Assembly: GCA_016710115.1 (NCBI GenBank)
Contig: JADJLN010000001.1
Location: 548,852 to 612,851, forward strand
Direction of reading: 5' to 3'
DNA from: Saprospiraceae bacterium
GTDB lineage: Bacteria; Bacteroidota; Bacteroidia; Chitinophagales; Saprospiraceae
Length of the DNA stretch: 64,000 bases
The notes beneath the pieces are model-generated. The model saw only the letters and a list, made by a program, of their open reading frames with translations. It had not been told where the DNA came from and searched no databases. The position numbers and the translations under genes are program-made. This document shows, in pieces, positions 1 to 8,909 of this stretch. The number at the start of each line of letters is the position of its first letter. The stretch's first letter is position 1.

Positions 1-2
1 TC

Positions 3-158
3 GTTCATCACACTGTCCAAGTATGCAGGGATTGGTGGTTGCCTACCGCAGATGCCGGTATTCAGTGTTGGGAAGCTGGCTTGCCGAGAAATTATCAGGG
101 TTTTACCTCCTCTGGCGATCGGGAAAACCAGGGATGGATCTTCATCGAAAAAGGGTAG
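3..158 (+). CDS. possible C-terminal end of an unknown protein (runs in from the left edge)
   Basis: The third frame is open from the window edge to a TAG at 156-158. It encodes about 51 residues rich in Trp, Gly and acidic residues (for example DWWLPTADAG and ENQGWIFIEKG), which looks more protein-like than the other two frames. No family is recognised and the start lies outside the window. It could also be chance, because the following DNA is non-coding repeat. Confidence 0.25.
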   Translation, partial: VHHTVQVCRDWWLPTADAGIQCWEAGLPRNYQGFTSSGDRENQGWIFIEKG

Positions 159-865
159 GACTCTGAGCAACTTTATGTTTCCCTTCCTCCCCTTATAACC
201 TCACCCCCAACCCCTCTCCATAACTCCATAACTCCATAACGCCTTAACTCTTCAATATTCCAGATCCTCCATTGGCGGTTGTCGTTCGAAATATCGCAAC
301 AACCTAATAACCCAATAACCCAATAACCCAATAACGCCATATCCATTCTTAGCGTCTTTGCTTCTTCGCGTTTCATGCCGAATATTGTCAGCATCAAGAT
401 TTTCAGGATTTCAGGATGAACAGGATGGGAGGAGAATTACCTCTTTAGCGAAAGCCCAAAATTGTCTGAATCACGGATGAGCGCGGATTGCGGGATTTCA
501 CGGAGGGATAGTGTAAAAGGCAGTGGGACACACCTCAGTGAACGCCGAATACCGAAAGCCGTTTTGGAGGCTTCCTTTGTCGACAGAAAATGATAAACCA
601 ATACCTGTCCGCTGTGGCAGAAACGAAACACCCCCTCTCCATAACTCCATAACTCCTTAACTCCATAACTCCATAACCCCTTAACTCCATAACCCCTTAA
701 CTCCATAACCAATACCCTCCCTCCCGTTCACAGACAAACGAACTGACAGACAATTGAAAAGACCTTCCCATTCCAAAGACAAACCAGGAATTAGGAATCA
801 GAAACACAGGAACCAGGAACCCAGGAACCACGATTCAACCAACAGAAATCCCTTTCCAGCCAACT
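159..865. repeat. non-coding stretch with three octamer-repeat arrays
   Basis: About 700 bases with no convincing gene. Three tandem arrays with an 8-bp period are visible: (TCCATAAC)n near 215-250, (TAACCCAA)n at 303-335, and a longer degenerate (CCATAACT)n array at 637-710. Around 400-430 there is an ATTTCAGGAT-type repeat, and around 780-835 an AGGAACC-type repeat. Reading frames crossing the arrays only give repetitive peptides such as GYGVKGLWSYG and are treated as artefacts. A similar octamer array lies at 5738-5762. Confidence 0.6.
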
Positions 866-2634
866 TTGCCTTGCTATCGTCAGGGGTCTTTGTATATTGG
901 TTCGTCCTTCCAACAGCAACTAAAAATTCTGCCGTTGAAACCTACTGATATCCGGGACCCGGAGTACTTCCACAAAGTGGTCGACTGCCAATATGCCTGT
1001 CCCGCACATACCCCTGTCCCGGAGTATATCCGGCTCATTGCAGCGGGGAAATACACCGAAGCCTATCTCATCAACTGGGAATCCAATGTGTTTCCAGGTG
1101 TCCTTGGCCGAACATGCGACCGTCCTTGTGAACCCGCCTGCCGCCGCGGCCGGGTGGAGGAGGAGCCTGTTGCGATCTGCCGACTCAAGCGCGTCGCAGC
1201 AGATTTTAAAGATGATATCAATCAGCGCTTGGATACGAGATCCACCTTTTGATGATCAACCTGCCGGTGGAGGGATGATGCGTTCCCAGATCCCGGCATT
1301 CAGATTACCTGAAGAAGTGCTGAACGAAGAGGTCAACTATATCCTGGACATGGGCATTCACACCCAGTTCACCACCTATGTCACCAGCATGAAGGAGGTC
1401 CTCGACAAGAACTATGATGCGGTCTTTGTGGGCACTGGTGCACCCAAAGGAAATGACCTGGACAAATTACCCGGTCGCTGGGATGATCCCGACAAGATTC
1501 ATATCGGCATCCAATGGCTTGCAAGTGTAGCCTTCGAACATACCGATAAAATCGGCAAGAAGGTCATCGTCCTCGGTGGTGGAAACACGGCAATGGACTG
1601 TTGTCGCACCGCCCGACGACTTGGTGGCGAGGAAGTTAAAGTCGTTGTCCGAAGTCCATTTGACGAAATGAAAGCCTCTCCCTGGGAGATCGAAGACGCC
1701 CAGATGGAGGATATCCCCATTCTGAATAATCATAACCCCAAAGCCTTTGTCACCACTGGAGGCAAATTGCAGGGCATGCTGTTTGAAAAGGTCGAGGCTG
1801 TTTATGAATCAAATGGAAAGCGACGACTGGTGCCGACAGGGGAAGAGGTATTTATTCCCGCTGATGAGGTGCTGGTCGCGATCGGCCAGGGGAATGCCTT
1901 CCCCTGGATCGAACGGGATCTCGGCCTTGAATTCAATCAATGGGAGCTACCCACATTAAACGCAAAAACGCTTCAATCCACTCGACCAGATGTCTTTTTT
2001 GGTGGTGACGCGGCATTGGGTCCAAAAAACGTGATCACGGCTGTAGCCCAAGGGCATCAAGCCGCTATTTCTATCGATCTGTTTTGCAGAGGGAGGATGT
2101 CAATAATCGGCCGCCACCAATGACCAATCTGGCCCAACAGAAAATGGGCCTTCATGAATGGATTTATGACAGTGCCGTCGTACCGGATCTTCGGTACAAG
2201 GTGCCACATGCGGATAAAAAATTGACCCTCCAGGATCGCAAGAAGGAAGTTGAACTCGGCTTTGATCTGGAAAAGGCTTATCGGGAGGCAGAACGGTGCC
2301 TGAACTGCGATGTACAAACCGTATTCTCCGAACCCAAATGCATCGAGTGTGATGCCTGCGTAGATATCTGTCCAACTTCCTGTATTTCGTTTGTCACCAA
2401 TGGTGAAGAAGACGATTTGCGGACACGACTGGTGGCCCCGCCAATCAGCTGGACCAGGACCTCTATGTGTCCAAATCACTGCCCACCAAGAGGGTGCTGG
2501 TCAAGGATGAAACTGTTCGTCTCCAGTGTGGCCTGTGTGCGGAGCGTTGTCCGACGGCTACCTGGGCTATGCAGAAATATTTATACAACACGGCAAAAGC
2601 AGCTCCCCTATGGAAGCAGGAAGAGGTGGTGTGA
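866..2634 (+). CDS. GltD-like FAD/NAD(P) and iron-sulfur oxidoreductase, frameshifted and internally deleted
   Basis: Flavoprotein related to the glutamate synthase small chain, of the type encoded beside 2-oxoacid:ferredoxin oxidoreductases, and likely to pass electrons between NAD(P)H and ferredoxin. Visible in order: the N-terminal Fer4_20 domain (VVDCQYACP, then CDRPCEPACRRGR), the FAD-domain segment GGGMMR..IPAFRLPEEVL, the NAD(P) loop VLGGGNTAMDCCR (about 1569-1607), and C-terminal cluster motifs CLNCD, CIECDACVDICP and CGLCAERCP (about 2527-2553). The frame breaks near 1230-1255, 2080-2100 and 2430-2450. At the first break about 30 codons are missing, including the expected FAD-binding GxGxxG. 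The TGA at 2632-2634 overlaps the GTG start of the next gene. There is no in-frame ATG ahead of the conserved start, so the 5' end is uncertain. Confidence 0.8.
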
Positions 2635-4423
2635 ACGATCTGGTGATCCGGTTCGCCAATGTCAATGGTACCGGATCGGCCAGTGCTAATAATATGTTCG
2701 CCAAAGCGGTTTTCCGGATGGGGATACCGGTGTCGCCCAAGAATATTTTCCCCTCCAATATCCAGGGCCTGCCGACATGGTATGAGGTGCGGATATCGGA
2801 AAAGGGATATCTGGGTCGACGGGAAGGGATTGATATCATGGTCGCCATGAATCCCCAGAGCCGGCTCGGGATATAGAAGTACTGGAGCCGGGGGATATCC
2901 GGTTTATGATAACAGTAAAGACCTGCCCCCGAATTGCGCCGGACAGATGTACACTTGATCGGGGTTCCCATGATCAAAATGTGTCTCGAACATTTTCCGG
3001 AAGCACGCCTTCAGCAGTTGATGAAGAATGTGGTGTACGTCGGTGTGATGTCCGCCTTGTTGGATATTGAAGTCGACGTGCTCAAGCAATTGATCCGCGA
3101 GCAATTTGGTGAAAAAGAAAAGCTGATCGCTCTGAATGATAAGGCCTTAATGATGGGGCGGGATTACGCCCTCGAGCATTTTTCATGTCCTACAACCTTC
3201 CGTCTGGAACGTCGGGACCTGATCGGTGACAAGATCATGATCGACGGGAACACAGCGACGGCGATCGGAGCAGTTTATGGTGGAGCGACGGTCGCAGCCT
3301 GGTACCCGATCACCCCTTCCACATCAGTGATGGACGCTTTTGCGGCTTATTGCGATGAATATCGTCGGGAGGAGAAGAGCGAAAAAGAAGTATGCCATTG
3401 TGCAGGCAGAAGATGAGCTGGCCTCGATCGGGGTGGTCATCGGAGCCGCCTGGAATGGAGCACGGGCGTTTACTGCGACCAGTGGACCGGGGATCTCTCT
3501 GATGAGTGAATTTATCGGCTTGGCCTATTTTGCGGAGATCCCGGCAGTCCTGGTCAATGTCCAGCGCGGGGGCCGTCAACAGGTATGCCCACCCGGACGC
3601 AGCAGGCGGACCTGCTGTCCAGTGCTTATGCTTCGCATGGCGACACCAAGCATGTCCTGCTTTTTCCAAGTACACCAGGAGAGTGTTTTGAGATGACTGC
3701 GCAGGCGTTGGACCTGGCTGATCGCCTGCAGACGCCTGTTTTTGTGATGACCGATCTGGACCTCGGGATGAATGATCATCTCTCGGCTCCGATGAAGTGG
3801 GATGATGAACGCAAATATGATCGGGGAAAGGTTTTGTCTGCACAAGAACTGGAAGATATTCAGGATTGGGGGCGGTATCTGGACGTCGATGGCGATGGCA
3901 TTCCTTATCGCACCTTACCCGGAAGTCACCCCAGTAAGGGGGCCTATTTCACCCGGGGTACATCCAAGGATGAATATGCCAAATACACGGAATTCGGTGA
4001 AGCGTATGTTCGAAATGTAGATCGTCTGCTAGTGAAGTGGAAAACTGCAGCTACCCTGGTGCCAGGTCCGATCAAGTTGAATCCAAAAAACCAGAGTGAC
4101 ATTGGCATGATGTATTTCGGCACCACGGGCCATGCCGCCCGGGAGGCCATGGACCTTTTGCGCAGTGAAGACCTGCTCATTGATGGGATGCGCATCCGGT
4201 CCTTCCCTTCACACGGGAAGTGGAGGCCTTTATTCAGGAGCACGAATTTGTATTTATTGTCGAACAAAACCGCGATGCGCAATTGCGCACGATGCTGATC
4301 CAGGAGTTGGATATTTCCAGTAAAAAACTGATTTCCGTCCTGAATTATAATGGTCTGCCGATTACGGCTGATTTTATTTCTCGCCAGATCCGGGAACATT
4401 GGCCAGTGGCTGTGTCCCAATAA
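2631..4423 (+). CDS. korA: 2-oxoacid:ferredoxin oxidoreductase alpha subunit (KorA-like), frameshifted
   Basis: Alpha subunit of a two-subunit 2-oxoacid (probably 2-oxoglutarate) ferredoxin oxidoreductase. It fuses an N-terminal gamma-type domain (VIRFANVNGTGSASANN, IFPSNIQGLPTWYEVR) to the pyrimidine-binding domain (GATVAAWYPITPSTSV, FTATSGPGISLMSEF, GMPTRTQQADLL) and a C-terminal domain (FIVEQNRDAQLRT). The GTG at 2631 overlaps the preceding stop as GTGA, a coupled arrangement; korB follows after 9 bases. The reading frame changes near 2870-2930, 3390-3410, 3575-3590 and 4215-4225, often beside short homopolymers, while protein similarity continues on both sides. These breaks are therefore read as single-base errors in a functional gene of about 597 residues. 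Confidence 0.85.
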
Positions 4424-4432
4424 TAAGACTGC

Positions 4433-5485
4433 ATGACTTATCTACGTCCTACATTCAGACATCCAGACCTGCCGACCAATATCCTCGGGTATACACGCAA
4501 GGATTATGAAGGTGCCATCTCCACCCTGTGCGCAGGCTGTGGCCATGACTCCATTAGCGGGGCCATTGTACAAGCCTGCTGGGAGTTGTCGATCGAACCG
4601 CATAAAGTGGCCAAACTTTCAGGCATTGGCTGTTCGTCCAAAACGCCTACCTATTTCCTGAGTAATGCCCACGGATTTAATACGGTCCATGGGCGGATGC
4701 CCTCTGTGGCGACCGGGGCCAATATGGCCAACCGCAGTCTGACCTATCTGGGCGTATCCGGGGATGGTGACTCTGCTTCTATCGGGATGGGGCAATTTGT
4801 CCACGCCATCCGCAGGAATTTGAATGTGGTGTATATCCTCATGAATAATGGCTGTTACGGTCTGACCAAAGGCCAGGACTCGGCAACAGCGGATGTAGGC
4901 TCAAAAAGCAAATCAGGTTCGGAAAATAAATTAGCCACCATCGATCTGGCTTCGCTGGCCATTGAGCTGGGAGCCACCTTTGTCGCCCGGAGTTTTTCCG
5001 GCGATAAAAACCAGCTGGTTCCCCTGGTCAAGGCCGCCCTTGCCCATGGCGGATTTGCCTTTCTGGACGTGGTGTCTCCCTGCGTGACGTTTAATAACAA
5101 CTTCGGCTCGACCAAGTCCTACAGCTATGTGCGGGAGCACAACCATGCCGCTTCCAATATCGATTTTGTGCCTCCTGCCGAAACCATTTCGGTGGATTAT
5201 CCCGAGAATACAGCTCGTGAATTACAGTTGCATGGCGGGAATAAAATTGTCTTGCATAAACTGCCCACCGAGTGGGATCCACTGGATCGGATCTCCGCCC
5301 TGAATCGACTCCATCAGGCACGCCGGACTGGAGAAATTGTAACTGGACTCCTCTTCATCGAACCGGACAGTCAGGATCTGCATGCAACACTGGACACCGT
5401 GCATGAGCCTTTAAATCAGTTGCAAGAAAAAGACCTCTGTCCGGGCGCAAAGAAATTGGAAGGGATTAATGCATCGTACCGATAG
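4433..5485 (+). CDS. korB: 2-oxoacid:ferredoxin oxidoreductase beta subunit (KorB-like)
   Basis: Intact 350-residue beta subunit that binds thiamine diphosphate and a 4Fe-4S cluster. The N-terminal LCAGCGH motif supplies C33 and C36. The TPP/Mg motif is GDGDS at residues 110-114, followed by ILMNNGCYGLTKGQ. DVVSPCVTFNN in the C-terminal half carries a further conserved cysteine. Together with the alpha subunit it would catalyse CoA-dependent oxidative decarboxylation of a 2-oxoacid (2-oxoglutarate is likely) with ferredoxin as acceptor, or the reverse reaction. It is the last gene of the three-gene operon with the GltD-like flavoprotein. Confidence 0.92.
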   Translation: MTYLRPTFRHPDLPTNILGYTRKDYEGAISTLCAGCGHDSISGAIVQACWELSIEPHKVAKLSGIGCSSKTPTYFLSNAHGFNTVHGRMPSVATGANMANRSLTYLGVSGDGDSASIGMGQFVHAIRRNLNVVYILMNNGCYGLTKGQDSATADVGSKSKSGSENKLATIDLASLAIELGATFVARSFSGDKNQLVPLVKAALAHGGFAFLDVVSPCVTFNNNFGSTKSYSYVREHNHAASNIDFVPPAETISVDYPENTARELQLHGGNKIVLHKLPTEWDPLDRISALNRLHQARRTGEIVTGLLFIEPDSQDLHATLDTVHEPLNQLQEKDLCPGAKKLEGINASYR

Positions 5486-5495
5486 GGGGAAACTC

Positions 5496-5516
5496 CCTGC
5501 CTACCGGCAGACAGGC
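5496..5516. repeat. GC-rich palindromic element, copy 1
   Basis: Imperfect palindrome CCTGCC-TACCGGCAG-A-CAGGC centred on CCGG, just after korB. A near-identical copy lies at 5666-5686 and a related one at 50749-50769. It could form a short hairpin. The surrounding intergenic region 5486-5768 otherwise holds A-rich CAAATTCCAAAT-type repeats. Confidence 0.5.
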
Positions 5517-5665
5517 AAATGACAAATATCAAATTCCAAATAAATCACAAAACTCAAATTTCAAAAGCCAAGTAAATTTCAAATTCCAAATAATATCGAA
5601 ATACAAAATTCAAATGACTAAGACCGTAAGAGCCAAAATATAGTCCTGATCACTTATGCCGATTC

Positions 5666-5686
5666 CCTGCCTACCGGCAGGCAGGC
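5666..5686. repeat. GC-rich palindromic element, copy 2
   Basis: Second copy of the CCTGCC..CCGG..GGCAGGC palindrome, here a perfect CCTGCC/GGCAGG pair around TACC. Between the two copies (5517-5665) the DNA is a degenerate run of CAAATTC and AAATTTC words with no coding potential. The stretch 5687-5735 contains a short GACTTTCGACTTTCGACTTCCGA repeat. Confidence 0.5.
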
Positions 5687-5737
5687 GACTGCCGACTTTC
5701 GACTTTCGACTTCCGATTTCCTATTTTCTCCTCTACT

Positions 5738-5762
5738 CCAACCTCATAACCTCATAACCTCC
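5738..5762. repeat. CCTCATAA octamer array before the VOC gene
   Basis: About three 8-bp CCTCATAA units, resembling the arrays at 215-250 and 637-710. The array ends seven bases before the VOC start codon, so any leader sequence of that gene would contain it. Confidence 0.5.
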
Positions 5763-5768
5763 CCCCTC

Positions 5769-6158
5769 ATGATGACCCACAATCCCGTCGGCTGGTTTGA
5801 AATTCCAGTGACCAATATGGACCGGGCTGTTGCATTTTATGAAGCTGTTTTTCAGATCTCGTTGGAGAGGCATAAAATGGGTGAACTGGAAATGGCGTGG
5901 TTTCCGTCATTCCACGAAGGCGTCGGGGCTATGGGTACATTGATCCGGCACCAGGAATTTTATTTTCCTTCGGAGACGCATGGTCCCTTGATCTACTTCA
6001 CGGCGTTCTCCGGAGACCTTGCAATAGAGATGGACCGGATCGTACAGGCTGGCGGGACGATCCTGACACCGAAGAAACAGATCTCTCCCGACCATGGGTA
6101 TATGGGACTGTTTCTCGACAGTGAAGGCAACCGGATCGCGTTGCATTCAATCAGTTAG
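5769..6158 (+). CDS. VOC (glyoxalase/bleomycin-resistance) family protein
   Basis: A 129-residue single-domain member of the vicinal-oxygen-chelate superfamily, with the typical opening VGWFEIPVTNMDRAVAFYEAVF and the typical ending GYMGLFLDSEGNRIALHS. The family includes small cytoplasmic metalloenzymes and binding proteins of many activities, so the substrate cannot be read from sequence. ATG codons at 5769 and 5772 are both possible starts. No strong ribosome-binding site is seen, as is common in this phylum. It stands alone between repeat DNA and the YHYH lipoprotein gene. Confidence 0.85.
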   Translation: MMTHNPVGWFEIPVTNMDRAVAFYEAVFQISLERHKMGELEMAWFPSFHEGVGAMGTLIRHQEFYFPSETHGPLIYFTAFSGDLAIEMDRIVQAGGTILTPKKQISPDHGYMGLFLDSEGNRIALHSIS

Positions 6159-6227
6159 AGATAGTTTTTACTGTCTGTTAAACCTTGTCGCGCAGGAGGT
6201 GTCAAATCCTGCAAATCCGAACTTCAG

Positions 6228-7252
6228 ATGAACACACGATTTGCTTCCCTTCTGCTGGCCCTCGTTGTCGTTCTTGCCAGCGCCTGCGACAAAGCGTCCC
6301 TTCCGGTTGATCCGGATGCCCCGATTATAGTTGAGGAGATTGTTGTCCTGACACAATCAGGAGCGACATCCATGCTTGCGGGGCAGTCACTTCAAATGAC
6401 CGCTTCCGTTTTACCAATCGCTGCTACCAACCAAACAGTCACCTGGAGCATCAGCGATCCGACAACCGCCCTGATCGACGGTGCCGGTCTGGTCACCGCA
6501 TTGATCGCTGGCACGGTGACAGCCAAAGCAACAGCGAATGACGGATCGGGTATTTCCGGATCATTTACACTGACAATTGAAAATGAACCAGGTGGAGATC
6601 CACTTGCGCTTTACAAAAAGATCTATGGTGCCACTGCCATTTATCAGGATGGTAATTATGTCGTTATAAAAACGGATGACCTTCCGGATCACAAGTCCCC
6701 TTACTATCTCGGAACTCAATGGGAAGCTGAATTATATGAAGATTATAATGGGAACAACAGTCAGTTCAACTTGAATCCAAACCGGATCAAGAAACAGAAT
6801 ATGACCTTCAAGCTTCCCCTGAATCCTACGCCGTCAGCGAACCCGCAATCTACTCCCCTGGGTTCGATCGGTATTTCCCTGAATGGCGTTCCATTTTATA
6901 ACCAATATGCAGGCCCGAACAATCAGCCACTGACCTTTGAAGTCAATTCATTTGATCAGGCATATGGACATCCGCAAATGAGTGGCCAGTATCATTATCA
7001 TTGGGAACCTCTTTATCTGACTGCCAATTTTGGTGAAGAGGCATTGCTTGGCTTCCTGCTGGATGGATATCCTGTGTATGGTCCGATGGAAAATGGACAG
7101 GTTGTCACCAATGCACAATTGGATGCCTATCACGGACACATGCATGCGACACCCGAATTTCCCAGGGAACGTATCACTATCACATTACAGACCAGGATCC
7201 CTATATCAATGGAAGTGGCTTTTATGGCGTGCCGGGTACGGTTACAAATTGA
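6228..7252 (+). CDS. BIG2-YHYH domain lipoprotein (one frameshift)
   Basis: Exported lipoprotein: a hydrophobic signal ends at a lipobox (LASAC, Cys about residue 20). It is followed by a BIG2-type Ig domain (about residues 38-120, VTWSISDPTTALIDGAGLVTA) and a large YHYH domain. The sequence QYHYHWEP gives a first YHYH (about 6989-7000). The frame must shift near 7155-7170 to reach the second, the family-defining YHYH encoded by TATCACTATCAC at 7172-7183, followed by TDQDPYINGSGFYGVPG and TGA at 7250-7252. The family has no firmly known biochemistry, but its His-rich motifs suggest metal binding. The SCO-like gene 0.5 kb downstream makes copper a reasonable guess. Confidence 0.8.
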
Positions 7253-7836
7253 ATGTGCGCTGCTGGTCACCGTCTTGTGTTTCGGATGTACAGAGGTGTC
7301 ACCGGGTCCAGGTTTACCTTCCGTTCCTGAAATATGGGCCGAACAACAGGACACAGGCTGGATTGAAAGCCAGGGGATCCTCTTTCTGAATGGCACACCC
7401 TTTTCCGGATGGAAATATGCCATCGGACAGGCGAACGATACATTGTTTCTGGGAGGATTCGTCAATGGTTTTGCGGAGGGGAAGCATCTTTCAAAATACG
7501 AGAGCGGGCATTGGAGTGAAGTGAGACATTACCGGAAAGGTCGGCAGGAGGGTTCAGGTCAAGCGATGGTATGAAAATGGGCAGATCGCATTTGAAGCCA
7601 GCCTTCTGCAGGATCACTATGAAGGCCAGGTCCGGACCTGGTATGAAAATGGAAACCCGCATGAACAATTCCAATATTCGAATGGAAGAGAGAATGGCCG
7701 GCAACAGCGTTGGGATGAACAGGGAAATGTACTGGCCAATTACGAAGTTAGAAACGGAAGAAAATATGGCCTCAGCGGCACAAAAAATTGCGTTTCTTCC
7801 ATGGTTGTGGATTCTGCTGGCATGGATGGGCGGTAG
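7209..7836 (+). CDS. lipoprotein with MORN/YwqK-type repeats (one frameshift)
   Basis: Starts at ATG 7209 or 7224, inside the end of the YHYH gene. A hydrophobic segment (CALLVTVLCFGC) ends in a lipobox-like Cys. The rest consists of MORN_2/YwqK-like repeats: GTPFSGWKYA, GFAEGKHLSKYESG, YRKGRQEG, then after a frame change near 7545-7558 KRWYENGQIAFEA, RTWYENGNPHEQFQYSNG and RQQRWDEQGN, ending at TAG 7834-7836. Such repeats form beta-hairpin stacks; the YwqK label 'antitoxin' is by family name only and no toxin is adjacent. The tail after 7766 overlaps the SCO gene in another frame. Position suggests one transcript with the YHYH and SCO genes. Confidence 0.65.
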
Positions 7837-8442
7837 TGTACTTTTTTCAGGTTGTCAGGATCGGGTGCAAACCAATTTGCCCTATTATCACACACCCGAC
7901 TTCACACCCCTCTGGCCAGACGAAACCGGTGAGTACATGGACACACTGCATCGCATTCAGGATTTTCATATGGTTGACCAGTCTGGCGACACGATTTCAT
8001 TGGCTGATTGTACAGGCGATATTCTGGTGGCCAATTTTTTCTTTACAGCCTGTCCCGGCATTTGTCCGACACTGACCGAGAACATCCTGAGCGTTTGCGA
8101 AGCGACAATCGACTTTCCAGGAATCCGGTTTCTCTCCTTTTCGGTGACACCGGAACGAGATTCCGTTCCGCAACTGGCCGCCTATGCCGATCGCTTTTCT
8201 CTACCTTAGATCGGTGGCATTTATTGACGGGTGATCGGGAAGAGATTTACTCACTGGCCCGCCGTTCCTTTTTTGCGGAAGAGGAAATGGGGTATGACAG
8301 AGACAGCGGGGAGTTTCTGCATACGGAACATGTCCTGCTGGTGGATTCTGACAGGCATCTGAGAGGAATCTATAAGGGGACTCTGCCTTTGGAAATGGCA
8401 GCCCTGCAAGAGGACCTTATTCTGCTTGTTTCTGGTCGATAA
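7766..8442 (+). CDS. SCO1/SenC family lipoprotein (one frameshift)
   Basis: Periplasm-facing, thioredoxin-fold copper chaperone family. An N-terminal hydrophobic stretch (WLWILLAWMGGSVLF) ends with the lipobox FSGC. The copper/redox site CPGIC (CxxxC, about 8057-8071) sits in FFFTACPGICPTLTEN, and the distal ligand His is in LHTEHVLLVD (about 8320-8330). The frame shifts near 8195-8210, after YADRFSLP. The start ATG at 7766 lies 71 bases inside the preceding gene, an unusually long overlap; a later start would lose the signal sequence. SCO proteins deliver copper to cytochrome oxidase CuA or act as thiol reductases. Confidence 0.85.
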
Positions 8443-8909
8443 AAAGACCAGATATAACGGACAACCGATCATTCGAGAATGCCCACGATCGGCTCCTCCC
8501 TGTACTCCGCCTCCTGTTAGAAGGGCATTCCATTGCTGTCCGCCTCGAACACTGCTGCGATTTCCGAAGTGATCAACTCCAGTGTCACTGCAATTTGGGT
8601 GAAAGGGTGTAAAGGGCACTCGTCTTGTGAAGGAGAAAACCCGGCACCGGAATTAATCTGTAGAAAGTCATCAATAAGACAATCGATAAAGGAGGAAATT
8701 CTTCCAGTTCAGGGGGAAAGGAAGGCTAAAATTTGTCATTTAAGTCAGGTAATTATTATTTGTATGTAATTGAAAATCAATCATTCGTTAAATTAATATC
8801 AATTAAAAATGAATATGCGTTGACTGGCAATCCGTAAGGCATTCTCCTGTATTGGAAAGACGGAATCAAATACTTAACTTCGATTATTATTTAAATAAAC
8901 ATCACACAC
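8443..8909. other. 467-base intergenic region
   Basis: No supported gene. The first half has average composition; the second half (8730-8905) is AT-rich and contains the candidate promoter of the protease gene. A short open frame at 8533-8769 has no protein-like features. Confidence 0.5.
8852..8882 (+). promoter_or_regulatory. candidate Bacteroidetes-type promoter of protease A
   Basis: TTG at 8852-8854, then 20 bases, then TAACTTCG at 8875-8882, one mismatch from the TAnnTTTG -7 box. The start codon follows 27 bases after the box. The match is weaker than that of the paralogue at 18541-18570. Confidence 0.4.

Noticed and set aside
303..710. Octamer arrays considered as a CRISPR array
   Set aside because: There are no unique spacers, the period is 8 bp and no cas genes are present.
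437..712. Minus-strand frame across the octamer array
   Set aside because: The peptide is a direct translation of the 8-bp repeat (GYGVKGLWSYG) and not a gene.
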